NCBI GenBank assembly: GCA_947466555.1
Contig: CANIFK010000087.1
Coordinates: 1 to 11,811, forward strand
DNA from: Acidobacteriota bacterium
GTDB taxonomy: Bacteria > Acidobacteriota > Terriglobia > Bryobacterales > Bryobacteraceae
DNA: 11,811 nt
Direction of reading: 5' to 3'
Positions 1 through 7,376 of this stretch are shown here, one piece after another. A model generated the notes under the pieces. The model saw only the letters and a list, made by a program, of their open reading frames with translations. It ran no database searches and was not told the origin of the DNA. The position numbers and the translations under genes are program-made. The stretch's first letter is position 1. Every line of letters starts with the position of its first letter.

Positions 1-542
1 GGCCCCACCGCGCGCTGCATCAGCCGTTCCTGCGGTTCCACAACCGTCACCTTCCGCTCCAGCGCCCTAGCCGCCGCGGCGACTTCCAACCCAATAAATC
101 CGCCACCCACAACCACCAGCCGCTCCGCCGTTTCCAACTCCGTCAACAACGCCGCGGCCTCCTCGCGAGTCCGCAAATACAGCGCCCCCGGCCCGGCCAG
201 CCGGCGATTACTAGCACCCGTCGCCAGCAGCAAATAGTCGTACTCCAACCCATCGCCATCGCCCAGCGAAACACGCCGCGCATCCCGGTCAATCGCCAGA
301 ATCCGCTCGCCCATTCGCAGCGTAATGTTCTGCTTCTCGTAGAAAGCAGCCGGCCGCAGGTCGATCTCGTCCAACTCCTGCTTGCCGTGTAGACAACCCT
401 TGGAAAGCGGAGGCCGTTGATACGGCAGTCCCGCCTCCTCGCCCACCAGCGTGATCGCGCCCGTGTAGCCTTCCGTGCGCAGCGAATAAGCGGCCTGAAA
501 ACCGGCCTGCCCCGCGCCGGCGATCACGACGCCAGCCGCCAC
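1..542 (-). CDS. FAD-dependent NAD(P)H:ferredoxin reductase, C-terminus cut by window edge
   Basis: This should pass electrons from NAD(P)H through FAD to the [2Fe-2S] ferredoxin encoded just upstream, in the cytoplasm. 180 residues are visible. They show the FAD-binding GAGQAG at residues 9-14, the YQRPPLSKG segment at about 41-49 that is typical of putidaredoxin/rubredoxin-type reductases, ATGAS at 107-111, and a second Rossmann motif GGGFIG at 146-151 for NAD(P)H. Family members are about 400 residues, so over half is outside the window. The GTG start is chosen because it sits in TAGTG, sharing one base with the ferredoxin stop, and puts the FAD motif at the usual distance from the N-terminus. 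It is the last visible gene of a six-gene overlapping operon. The motifs make the family firm; the physiological acceptor is unknown. Confidence 0.9.
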   Translation of the reverse strand, partial: MAAGVVIAGAGQAGFQAAYSLRTEGYTGAITLVGEEAGLPYQRPPLSKGCLHGKQELDEIDLRPAAFYEKQNITLRMGERILAIDRDARRVSLGDGDGLEYDYLLLATGASNRRLAGPGALYLRTREEAAALLTELETAERLVVVGGGFIGLEVAAAARALERKVTVVEPQERLMQRAVG

Positions 543-895
543 TAGACCTGCGCCTCGGGCGTATGCACCACCATGCCGTCCAGCGACTTGGTGACCTGAA
601 TCTGGCAGCTCAACCGGCTGTTCGGCTGCCGCTTCACCAGCGTGTTGCCCAGCATTTCGTTCTCGCCCGCTTCGATCGGATCGAGCAGCGGCAGATAGGC
701 CTCATCGACGAACACATGGCAGGTGGCGCAGATGCAGGCGCCGCCGCACTCGGCCACGATCTCTTCCACGCCATTGCGTACGCCGCCTTCCATCACCGAC
801 GTGCCCAACGGGACGTCGAAGGTCTGGCTCGCGCCAGTGTGCGAAACGTAGGTAATGCTGGCGGTTTCTTTGGGTTTTCGGCTAAATAGGCTCAT
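542..895 (-). CDS. [2Fe-2S] ferredoxin, putidaredoxin/adrenodoxin type
   Basis: Small cytoplasmic electron carrier of 117 residues. The four cluster ligands read C50-x5-C56-x2-C59-x37-C97, within ECGGACICATCHVFV and LSCQI, which is the spacing of putidaredoxin-type ferredoxins that serve P450s and other monooxygenases. An additional cysteine, C54, lies inside the cluster loop. The reading frame stays open 60 codons further upstream, but that part is the antisense-like shadow of the preceding membrane gene. The start used here is the ATG at 895, which lies in an ATGA overlap with that gene and gives the normal family length. The reductase follows with a 1-nt TAGTG overlap, so ferredoxin and reductase are almost certainly partners. 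No P450 or Rieske oxygenase is visible in the window. Confidence 0.93.
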   Translation of the reverse strand: MSLFSRKPKETASITYVSHTGASQTFDVPLGTSVMEGGVRNGVEEIVAECGGACICATCHVFVDEAYLPLLDPIEAGENEMLGNTLVKRQPNSRLSCQIQVTKSLDGMVVHTPEAQV

Positions 896-1899
896 GCGCT
901 GTCTCGACGATGGTACTCCATCTTTCCGGAAACAGGCAAGAACAGCACCCGCAACCCGGCCGCCGCGCCAAGGGCCACCACGCCCCACGCCCACCAGACA
1001 TGGATCGTGCTGAAGAAGTACCGGGCGCCCGCGCCTGGTTCGATCGACTGCGAGATCGCCAACGCCGCCGCCCAAAGCCCAACGGGAACCAGCAGCATCG
1101 CCCGCCGTCCCGTCCAGGCGGAATTCAATTCGCGCAGTGCATTCAAGCTCAGAATAGCGGGCGCGAGCAGCGTTCCCGTGGCAAGTGCAAGTGCCGTCTC
1201 ATTCAATCGCTCTACTCCTTGCAGCGCCCAATAGAATCCCCGGAATAGGCTCGGGTGCCAATGCAACGTAGCGCCCGCATCGGTGGCCACCGACGCCACC
1301 GCAACCGCCACCAACACCGGCAGCCAAACTCCCAAAATCCCACTCCACCAAATCGTCTTCGCCTCCGGCCGCGTCTTCCCAATTCGCCAAGCAATCACCA
1401 TCGCCGGCGCCGCTGCCAACAGCACTCCCGGCGTGAAATACTCGAACACCGTTTCTCGCCCCGAGCTGTAGTAAGGATTCATCGCGCCAATGCCCCGCCA
1501 CTGCGCCTGCAACGCCCAACCCAGAACCCCAATGCCCACTACCAGCGATGCTCCCAGTACCCACCGCCACGCCGCTCGCCAACACACCACCGCACCCCCA
1601 ACCGCAAACCAACCCAGCACATCCCAACCCGCGCCCGCGAGCCCCCACAACCACTCCAAATATCCAAATGCCAACCACGCCATCACCCACCCCGGCACCG
1701 CAAACCGCGACGCATAAAACGCCGGCGCCACATGGCACGTCAGCATCCCCACCGCCGCCGCCGCCAACAGCGCCAACGCAAACGGCACCGGCTCATACGT
1801 CGGCGCCGCCCAACTCGCCGTCGTCTCCCAACACACCACCGAAAAGAACAGCCCCGCCTCCAGCGCCACCAACCACCGCCACTCGCTCAACCGGCTCAT
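892..1899 (-). CDS. Polytopic membrane protein of unknown family, copy A of a tandem pair
   Basis: I do not recognise the family. The 335-residue product is very rich in Trp, Ala, Val and Leu, with about eight or nine hydrophobic segments separated by short loops. A loop at about 173-186 (RIGKTRPEAKTIWW) is charged, and the tail (SGKMEYHRRDSA) is basic and probably cytoplasmic. Residues shared with copy B include AAPTYEPVPFALAL near 31-44, C55-H56 in TCHV, H213 in GATLHW, AWTGRRAMLLVPVG at about 261-274, and H300 next to WWAWG. The ATG at 1899 is in an ATGA overlap with copy B's stop, and its own stop overlaps the ferredoxin start the same way. It could be an accessory subunit of the ABC exporter or a membrane redox protein; the sequence does not decide. 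The gene call is firm, the function is not. Confidence 0.85.
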   Translation of the reverse strand: MSRLSEWRWLVALEAGLFFSVVCWETTASWAAPTYEPVPFALALLAAAAVGMLTCHVAPAFYASRFAVPGWVMAWLAFGYLEWLWGLAGAGWDVLGWFAVGGAVVCWRAAWRWVLGASLVVGIGVLGWALQAQWRGIGAMNPYYSSGRETVFEYFTPGVLLAAAPAMVIAWRIGKTRPEAKTIWWSGILGVWLPVLVAVAVASVATDAGATLHWHPSLFRGFYWALQGVERLNETALALATGTLLAPAILSLNALRELNSAWTGRRAMLLVPVGLWAAALAISQSIEPGAGARYFFSTIHVWWAWGVVALGAAAGLRVLFLPVSGKMEYHRRDSA

Positions 1900-2912
1900 G
1901 CGCTATCTCGACGATAGTCGCCCATCTTTCCGGAAACAGGCAAGAACAGCACCCGCAACCCAGCCGCCGCGCCTAGGGCGACGACTCCCCACGCCCACCA
2001 GCGGTGGATCGGGGTGAAGAAAAAGAAGTGGAAGCCCTCCTCTGGCCCAATCCATTGGGAAAAACCCCACGCCGCCGCCCACATTCCAACAGGAACGAGT
2101 AGCATCGCCCGCCGTCCGGTCCAGGCAGAACGTAGTTCCTGCAGCGAGAATACGCTAATAATGGCCGGTGCTAGTAACGTGCCATAGGACAGGGCGTACC
2201 CGGCCTCATTCCAGCGGCCATATCCCTGAAATGCCCACGAGAAGCCTCGAAATAAACTGGCTCGCCAGTGGAGGGTGGCGCCGGCGTCGGCGGCGACAGA
2301 CGCTGCCGTGATAGCCACCACCGCTGGAAGCAAAACGCCCAAAATCCCACTCCACCAAATAGTCTTCGCCTCCGGGCGCGTCTTCCCGATCCGCCAGCCG
2401 ATGACCGTAGCTGGTGCCGCCGCCAACAACACCCCTGGCGTGAAAAACGCAAGCAATGACTCGTGCTCTTCGCCGAAGTATGGGTTCGTAGCCCAAATCC
2501 CTCGCCACTGATCGAACAGACACCAGCCCAGAATCCCCACACTCAACGCCAAGCTAAGCGCAATCCCGACACGCCAAGCGGGTCGGACACACGCTAGAAG
2601 GACGGCGACCGCTAACCCCGACCACCGGGGCCACCCCAACGCGTTCCAACCGTCCTCCCCCATCCCCCACAACCACTCCATGTACCCAAACGCCAACCAC
2701 GCCATCACCCACCCCGGCACCGCAAACCGCGACGCATAAAACGCCGGCCCCACATGGCACGTCGACATCCCCACCGTCGCCGCTCCCACCAGCGCCAAAG
2801 CAAACGGCACCGGTTCGTACGTCGGCGCCGCCCATAAGGCGGTCGTCGCCCAACACACCAGAGAAAAGTACAGCCCCGCCTCCAGCGCCACCAACCACCG
2901 CAACTCGCTCAT
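1896..2912 (-). CDS. Polytopic membrane protein of unknown family, copy B of a tandem pair
   Basis: Paralogue of the next gene, 338 residues, with the same hydrophobic profile of about eight or nine membrane segments. The N-terminus (ELRWLVALEAGL), the loop RIGKTRPEAKTIWW at about 176-188, the AWTGRRAMLLVPVG segment and the C-terminus (LRVLFLPVSGKM, then RRDSA) are nearly identical to copy A. The stretch around residues 90-150 is strongly diverged. Histidines 53, 215 and 303 and Cys52 are shared with copy A. The start ATG at 2912 overlaps the permease stop as ATGA, and the stop overlaps copy A's start as ATGA. Being translationally coupled to an ABC permease suggests a membrane partner of that exporter, which is inference only. 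Confidence 0.85.
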   Translation of the reverse strand: MSELRWLVALEAGLYFSLVCWATTALWAAPTYEPVPFALALVGAATVGMSTCHVGPAFYASRFAVPGWVMAWLAFGYMEWLWGMGEDGWNALGWPRWSGLAVAVLLACVRPAWRVGIALSLALSVGILGWCLFDQWRGIWATNPYFGEEHESLLAFFTPGVLLAAAPATVIGWRIGKTRPEAKTIWWSGILGVLLPAVVAITAASVAADAGATLHWRASLFRGFSWAFQGYGRWNEAGYALSYGTLLAPAIISVFSLQELRSAWTGRRAMLLVPVGMWAAAWGFSQWIGPEEGFHFFFFTPIHRWWAWGVVALGAAAGLRVLFLPVSGKMGDYRRDSA

Positions 2913-4528
2913 GTACTAATAGACACCGGCCCATCAGTCCGCGACAGCGCCGCCACAATATTTTCCTTCCGCGCCTCGGCCACCTCCACCGCCGTCTCCG
3001 TCGCCACATGATAGAAACAAAGAGCCACCACAAACGCCACCGCCAGCACCCCGTGGTAGGCCCAATAGTTATCCGTCGCCCACCGCGCCAAATGCGCCAA
3101 CGCCACCGGAATCGTCAGCACCGGGTACGCCGCCAGCAACATAAACTGCGTCTTGCTCGCGTTGTTCCGCCACGCCTGGTCGGCGTCAATCGGCCGCGGC
3201 ATATAGACGCTCGTTAAATTCCCCCCGCCCATCACCGAAACCAGAAACACCGCCGCCGCCGCCAGCGCGTCGGCCACCTGCGCCGCTCCCGCCCCAATCG
3301 GTAACACCATCGCGATCGCCGACAAAATGGAAATCGTCAGCACCGTGAAAAAGATCGCCACCATGTTCTTCGCCCGCAGCACGTCGCGGAACCCCACCGG
3401 CGTCACAAACCACTGCTGCGCCCCGGCCCGCTCAAACCCAAACACGTTCCAATACAGCACCTCGCCCAGCACCAGAATCCCGTACAGCGTGGCCATGGTG
3501 ATGTAGTTGTTCGCCATCCACCCGCCCTTGCTCCGCAGCGCCTGCGGCAGCCACAGCACCGCCCCAAACGTGCTCGCCATCATGAAGATCAACCGGAACC
3601 GTGGCGACCGCGTCAGCGTCCGCAAATCCTTCTCCACCACCGCCGCCACGGGGTCCATCAGCACCATGCCCGGCCACCGCACCACCGCGTCGAACCACGT
3701 CGATTCGGCCTTCTCCGCCTTCCGCGGCCCGTCCCCCTCGCCCTCCTCCAACCGCAACGACCGCGCAAACTGGATCCGCGCGAACAGATACGCCAACCCC
3801 GTCGACGCCGTCAACGACGCCACCGCCAACCCGCCGCCCTTCCCCAACGCCAACGCCCCCACCGCGATCCACGGCGTCACCCGCATCACCACCGCGAACT
3901 TCTCCAAAAACGCGAACTGGTTCGGCGCCCCCTCCTGCAGTCCCGCCGCGAACAGCTGCGGCACCAGGATCAGCGCCAGGAAAAACACCATCATCAACTC
4001 GCGCACGCCCTTCTTCTTGAACCACCGCTCCATCAGCGCCTTCACTCCCGTGGCCAGAAACAGGTTGAACACGATGAACACCACAATCACCAGCGGCGCC
4101 CATACCCGCACCTCCGGGTTACACCACAGCCCCACCATCAGGCCCAGGCAAACCAGCAGCATCTCAACCGCCGTCGTCACCCGCAACACCACTTCCAACG
4201 CAAACATCTGGCTCTCCGGAATCGGATACACCAGCAGCCGCCGCATGTCCAAAAATGCCCCCTGCGACGCCAGAATAATCGGAAACAGCTGCCAGAAAAA
4301 GAACACCAGAAACAGCGCCCCCGGCAGCGCCCGTTCCACAATCGCCATCGGCACCCGCCCGCTCACCACATACCCCGCGCCCACCGCCCCCAGCGCCCAA
4401 ACGCCGTACCACAACAACCCCATCAGCCACTTCAACACCAGCCCGCCCTTGTTGGCGCGCATGTAGAAATTCCGCGACGTCGCCCACTGCGCCCACACAA
4501 TCGCGCGCAGCGGCCCCAGTTGCTCCAC
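2909..4528 (-). CDS. ABC-2 type exporter permease, large form
   Basis: Membrane subunit of an ABC exporter, 539 residues, with about 12 hydrophobic segments in two halves. The halves are separated by a charged cytoplasmic stretch (RSLRLEEGEGDGPRKAEKAES), followed by DPVAAVVEKDLRTLTRSPRFR before the second half begins. This two-half layout with a conserved xEKDLR-type cytoplasmic segment is seen in large ABC-2 permeases of Acidobacteria and related phyla. The substrate cannot be read from sequence. The frame is open 49 codons further upstream, but the GTG at 4528 is preferred: it forms TAGTG with the ATPase stop and starts VEQLGPLRAIVWAQW, a normal permease N-terminus. The ATPase directly upstream is its motor, and the stop overlaps the first twin membrane gene as ATGA. 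Confidence 0.88.
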   Translation of the reverse strand: MEQLGPLRAIVWAQWATSRNFYMRANKGGLVLKWLMGLLWYGVWALGAVGAGYVVSGRVPMAIVERALPGALFLVFFFWQLFPIILASQGAFLDMRRLLVYPIPESQMFALEVVLRVTTAVEMLLVCLGLMVGLWCNPEVRVWAPLVIVVFIVFNLFLATGVKALMERWFKKKGVRELMMVFFLALILVPQLFAAGLQEGAPNQFAFLEKFAVVMRVTPWIAVGALALGKGGGLAVASLTASTGLAYLFARIQFARSLRLEEGEGDGPRKAEKAESTWFDAVVRWPGMVLMDPVAAVVEKDLRTLTRSPRFRLIFMMASTFGAVLWLPQALRSKGGWMANNYITMATLYGILVLGEVLYWNVFGFERAGAQQWFVTPVGFRDVLRAKNMVAIFFTVLTISILSAIAMVLPIGAGAAQVADALAAAAVFLVSVMGGGNLTSVYMPRPIDADQAWRNNASKTQFMLLAAYPVLTIPVALAHLARWATDNYWAYHGVLAVAFVVALCFYHVATETAVEVAEARKENIVAALSRTDGPVSIST

Positions 4529-5343
4529 TACAGCCACTCCAGGTTTTCGGTACTCCGCGCTCCGCCCACCACCCGCACAAAAATCTCTTCCAACGATTCG
4601 GTCCCGCCCCGCAAATTCGCCATCGTATCGTCCACCACCAGCCGCCCATGGCTGATAATCGCCACCCGGTCGCACAGCCGCTCCACCACCTCCAGCACAT
4701 GCGAGGTCAGGAAGATCGTCGCCCCTTTACCCACCAGGTCCAACAAAATGTCCTTCATCAACCGCGCGCCCACCGCGTCCACGCCCTCAAACGGCTCGTC
4801 CATCAGAAACAGCTGCGGCCGGTGTAACAGCGCCGCCGCCATTGCCACCCGCTTCCGCATCCCTTTGGAATACTCGCCAATCAGTTTCCGCCCCTGCGCA
4901 TCCATTTCAAACAGCGCCAGCAACTCCCGCATCCGCTCCCGCGTCATCGCCGCCGGCAGCCCGTAGATGCGCCCCGTGAATTCCATGTATTCCTGCGCCG
5001 TCAAATGGTCGAAAAGAAGTGTATCTTCCGGCACCAGTCCGATCTGCCGCTTGATCGCCACGCCCTGCTCCGGCATGCGCAATCCCAGCACCTCAATCTC
5101 CCCGGACGTCGGCGTATTTACTCCCATCAGCATCCGGATGGTAGTGGTTTTACCTGCCCCGTTCGGGCCCAAAAAACCGAAAAAGCAGCCCCGCGGAACC
5201 TGCAGCGTCAGCCCGTCCACCGCCGCCTTACTCCCATAGTATTTCCGCAAGTCGCGCACGGCGATCGCGGGCGTAGCCACCACCGGCGGCGGTGGTGGTG
5301 GGTCCACTTCCCGTCCGCCCTCGGGAATAAACTCTGGGTTCAC
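4528..5343 (-). CDS. ABC transporter ATP-binding protein (ABC-2 exporter ATPase)
   Basis: Nucleotide-binding subunit that drives the permease encoded next to it. Numbered from the GTG start (271 residues), it has Walker A GPNGAGKTT at about 59-67, a Q-loop region IGLVPED, a signature written YSKGMRKR (SKGM in place of SGGQ, common in this exporter group) at about 158-165, Walker B LFLMDEP at about 178-184 and the H-loop histidine (TSH) at 215. An unusual N-terminal extension of about 28 residues containing a run of six prolines precedes the ABC domain. The start is uncertain. A GTG at 5418 would overlap the divergent HDOD gene, while the GTG at 5343 has a strong Shine-Dalgarno but 19 nt away. 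It is the first gene of the operon. Confidence 0.9.
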   Translation of the reverse strand: MNPEFIPEGGREVDPPPPPPVVATPAIAVRDLRKYYGSKAAVDGLTLQVPRGCFFGFLGPNGAGKTTTIRMLMGVNTPTSGEIEVLGLRMPEQGVAIKRQIGLVPEDTLLFDHLTAQEYMEFTGRIYGLPAAMTRERMRELLALFEMDAQGRKLIGEYSKGMRKRVAMAAALLHRPQLFLMDEPFEGVDAVGARLMKDILLDLVGKGATIFLTSHVLEVVERLCDRVAIISHGRLVVDDTMANLRGGTESLEEIFVRVVGGARSTENLEWL

Positions 5344-5354
5344 GTTCCCAGTGT
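5331..5354. promoter_or_regulatory. Imperfect inverted repeat in the divergent spacer
   Basis: CTGGG at 5334-5338 and CCCAG at 5347-5351 form a 5-bp inverted repeat around an 8-base centre. After a T/T mismatch two more pairs follow (A5331/T5354, C5332/G5353). The ATPase GTG codon lies in the centre. It could be an operator shared by the divergent genes or an mRNA hairpin that affects the ATPase start. It is short enough to be chance. Confidence 0.3.
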
Positions 5355-5362
5355 AAGACTTT

Positions 5363-5371
5363 CTCCTCCTT
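5363..5371 (-). promoter_or_regulatory. Strong Shine-Dalgarno upstream of the ABC operon
   Basis: Read on the minus strand this is AAGGAGGAG, a near-perfect anti-16S match. The nearest in-frame start codon, GTG at 5343-5341, is 19 nt downstream, well beyond the usual 5-10 nt. The pairing with that start therefore remains doubtful unless the intervening inverted repeat folds and shortens the gap. Confidence 0.4.
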
Positions 5372-5391
5372 CGCCGAAGAGAGAAGGGAGT

Positions 5392-6258
5392 ATGTCCTCC
5401 ATCCTTGCACCCACCCACCTACGCGACAAAGCCCTCGAAGGGATCGGCAAACTTCCCCCGTTCAGCCCGGTTCTCACAAAACTACTGGCCAGTCTGGCCA
5501 AAGACGACATCATGGTCACTGAGCTGGCCGATTGGATCGAGAAGGACACCGTCCTCACGGGCAACGTGATGCGGATGGTGAATTCGGCTGCCTATGGCCG
5601 CATGGGCACCGTCTCCAGCGTGCGCCACGCCATCACCATTCTCGGTACCAATCGTCTCCGCAATATCGTCCTCGGCCTCTCGGTCTGCAACATGATGGCC
5701 CAACTGAAGCTCCCCGCCGGCTGGTCCACCAAACAGTTCAACCTCCACGCCGTCGCCGTCGCCAATATGAGCGATCTCATCGTGCAAAACATGACCGTCG
5801 AATACGCCGAAGGCGCCTTCGTCGCCGGCCTGCTGCACGATGTCGGCAAGCTCCTGCTCGCCGTCACCTGCCCGGAAGAATACGCCAACGTCATCGCCGA
5901 ATCCAAGCGCGAAGGCCGCGAACTCTACGACGTCGAAATCGTCCAGCTCGGCTTCTCCCACGCCGAACTGTCGCAAAAAGTCCTGGAAAACTGGAAACTC
6001 CCCATTCCCGTCCAGGTCGCCGCGCGCTTCCATCACAACCCCGATGCCGATGCCACCGCCCCCGGCCTCACCGCTCTCAGCCGCGCCCTGCAGCTGGCCG
6101 ATTTCACCGTCAACGCCCTCGGCATCACCGCCGTCGCCGATGACCGTGATGTCACCGATCCCGCTCCCTACCTCCAGGCCTTCGGCCTCGGCGACAAGTG
6201 CGAGAAGATCCTCAAAACTTTCGACCAGGAAATGGAAGCCATCCGCGGCATCCTCTAA
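5392..6258 (+). CDS. HDOD-domain signalling protein
   Basis: Single-domain HDOD protein of 288 residues with no transmembrane segment, hence cytoplasmic. It begins with the typical LPPFSPVLTKLLASL helix, then DWIEKDTVLTGNVMRMVNSAAYG, the usual first HDOD motif. The HD-like residues follow: H119, H149-D150 in GLLHDVGKLLL, H190 in FSHAELSQKVLENW, and H214-H215 in ARFHHNP. HDOD proteins take part in bacterial signal transduction and regulation and usually lack proven phosphodiesterase activity; the partner here is unknown. The frame is open far upstream, but that part is antisense to the ABC ATPase. The ATG at 5392 is the first usable start and follows a purine-rich AGAAGGGAG, with AAGG 4 nt away. 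The stop overlaps the convergent propeller gene by 4 bp, leaving no room for a separate terminator. Confidence 0.92.
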   Translation: MSSILAPTHLRDKALEGIGKLPPFSPVLTKLLASLAKDDIMVTELADWIEKDTVLTGNVMRMVNSAAYGRMGTVSSVRHAITILGTNRLRNIVLGLSVCNMMAQLKLPAGWSTKQFNLHAVAVANMSDLIVQNMTVEYAEGAFVAGLLHDVGKLLLAVTCPEEYANVIAESKREGRELYDVEIVQLGFSHAELSQKVLENWKLPIPVQVAARFHHNPDADATAPGLTALSRALQLADFTVNALGITAVADDRDVTDPAPYLQAFGLGDKCEKILKTFDQEMEAIRGIL

Positions 6259-7373
6259 TCCGGCACTCCGGCGACATACACCTGCGTGGACCCTGTCCTA
6301 TCGCTGGCGAAGACAACCAGTCTCTCGTCCGGCGAATAGGACGGGTGCGGGTGGGTCCACTGCGGCCCATACACCGTATCCGTCCCCGCTTCCATCCAGC
6401 TCAACGTCCCCCCCGCCTTCGCCCCGCTCCGCGCCGCTGCAAAATCCTCCGCCAGTGCATACCGGCTCGTCTTCCACTGCGATCCCCCGCTCGACGCCTC
6501 CGACACGCAAATCTGCTTCCGCTCCCCAGTCGCTACATCAATCTCAAAGATCCCCTCATCGGGATGATTCGTATCGCACAGCACCTTACTCCCATCGCGA
6601 TTCGGGGTAATGTGCCACCCGTGAAACTCACAAATTGTCCGATGCTCGCGCGTCTTCCAATCCATTACCCGCAATGCCCGCGGCCAAACCGTATACACGA
6701 CGTTCCCGGTCTGCCCCAAAAACGTTTCGTGTACCACGAAGTAGTCGTTGTCGTGCTCAAACAGGCACGCCATCGCCGTCCCGTCCCGCCGCACCCGGTG
6801 CATCCGCGGCGCCGGGTCCCCGGCGAACTCAATCCACTCCGGCTCCAACGGATGAAACTGCGGATGAATCACCGTTCGCGGATAGGGAATGATGTGCCAC
6901 CCCGTCCCATCCGTCCGCCCCACCGCCAGCCCCGATTGTCCGTCTTTCTTAATCGCCGCCACCAGCCATTCGCCCGCTGCGTCAAGCGATGGCTCGCCCA
7001 TTGACCCGGCCCCGAAATCCACCACGCAACTCTCCGTCAGCGTGTCCAGATCCAGCCGCCAGATCCCGGCCCCCCGCACGAAAAAGACACCCGTCCCATC
7101 CCGCGAAATCGCCGGCGAAAACGGATGAATCGCTGCGCCATCGGTCAACTGCCGAATGGCCCCGCCCGGAAACTCCGTCACCGCGAACAGCTGCCAGCCG
7201 CCCGTCCGGTTGGAGATGAACAGCATCGTCCGACCGTCCGGAGTGAACGACGATTGCAGGAAGTACGTCGCATGATTAATCGCCGCGCCCGCCGTCATCT
7301 GCAGCACCTCCACGCCCGTCACCCGGTCGCGCTGCCGTTGCAGTTCGGAAGGAAAAAACTCGCCTTTTGCCAT
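6255..7373 (-). CDS. Oligogalacturonate-lyase-family seven-bladed beta-propeller
   Basis: 372 residues with no signal peptide, so cytoplasmic. The N-terminus, MAKGEFFPSELQRQRD then VTGVEVLQMT, fits the start of the oligogalacturonate lyase family (pectate lyase family 22). TolB/WD40-like blades follow, with repeated SPDG/DGRTMLFIS-type strands. The motif Q338-x2-H341-x-H343 (PQWTHPHPSY) matches the glutamine and two of the three histidines that bind Mn2+ in the Yersinia enzyme; H254 or H270 could be the third. Family enzymes split di-galacturonate by beta-elimination, but many distant members have unknown substrates, so pectin breakdown here is only a hypothesis. It lies 3 nt after the methyltransferase stop and is probably co-transcribed with it. 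Its TAG overlaps the HDOD stop. Confidence 0.82.
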   Translation of the reverse strand: MAKGEFFPSELQRQRDRVTGVEVLQMTAGAAINHATYFLQSSFTPDGRTMLFISNRTGGWQLFAVTEFPGGAIRQLTDGAAIHPFSPAISRDGTGVFFVRGAGIWRLDLDTLTESCVVDFGAGSMGEPSLDAAGEWLVAAIKKDGQSGLAVGRTDGTGWHIIPYPRTVIHPQFHPLEPEWIEFAGDPAPRMHRVRRDGTAMACLFEHDNDYFVVHETFLGQTGNVVYTVWPRALRVMDWKTREHRTICEFHGWHITPNRDGSKVLCDTNHPDEGIFEIDVATGERKQICVSEASSGGSQWKTSRYALAEDFAAARSGAKAGGTLSWMEAGTDTVYGPQWTHPHPSYSPDERLVVFASDRTGSTQVYVAGVPD

Positions 7374-7376
7374 CTG

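Larger units (their letters stand above)
892..2912. repeat. Tandem gene duplication with blocks of near-identical DNA
   Basis: The two membrane-protein genes are direct repeats about 1.0 kb apart. Positions 918-957 and 1922-1961 are identical over 40 bases. Positions 1331-1380 and 2338-2387 differ at two of 50. Positions 1670-1741 and 2692-2763 differ at one of 72. Between these blocks, for example 1480-1660 against 2490-2680, the copies differ strongly in both DNA and protein. Each repeat unit ends with the same GCATGA junction, so the unit is exactly one gene plus its overlapping start codon. Confidence 0.85.

Noticed and set aside
1255..1976. Pro/Arg/His-rich plus-strand open frames across the twin membrane genes
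   Set aside because: They mirror Trp/Ala/Gly-rich membrane codons on the other strand and look like no real protein family.
3507..4466. A 319-codon plus-strand open frame rich in Ser, Asn, Thr and Ala
   Set aside because: Antisense shadow of the ABC permease; no motifs or ribosome binding site.
5278..5310. A GGC/GGT-rich simple tract that looked like a short repeat
   Set aside because: It encodes the proline run in the ATPase N-terminal extension and needs no other explanation.
5005..5391. A 129-codon N-terminal extension of the HDOD frame
   Set aside because: It is antisense to the ABC ATPase and precedes the standard HDOD N-terminus; ATG 5392 gives a normal single-domain protein.
6240..6275. 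Search for a shared terminator between the convergent HDOD and propeller genes
   Set aside because: The stops overlap by 4 bp and no stem-loop with a T tract is visible on either strand.
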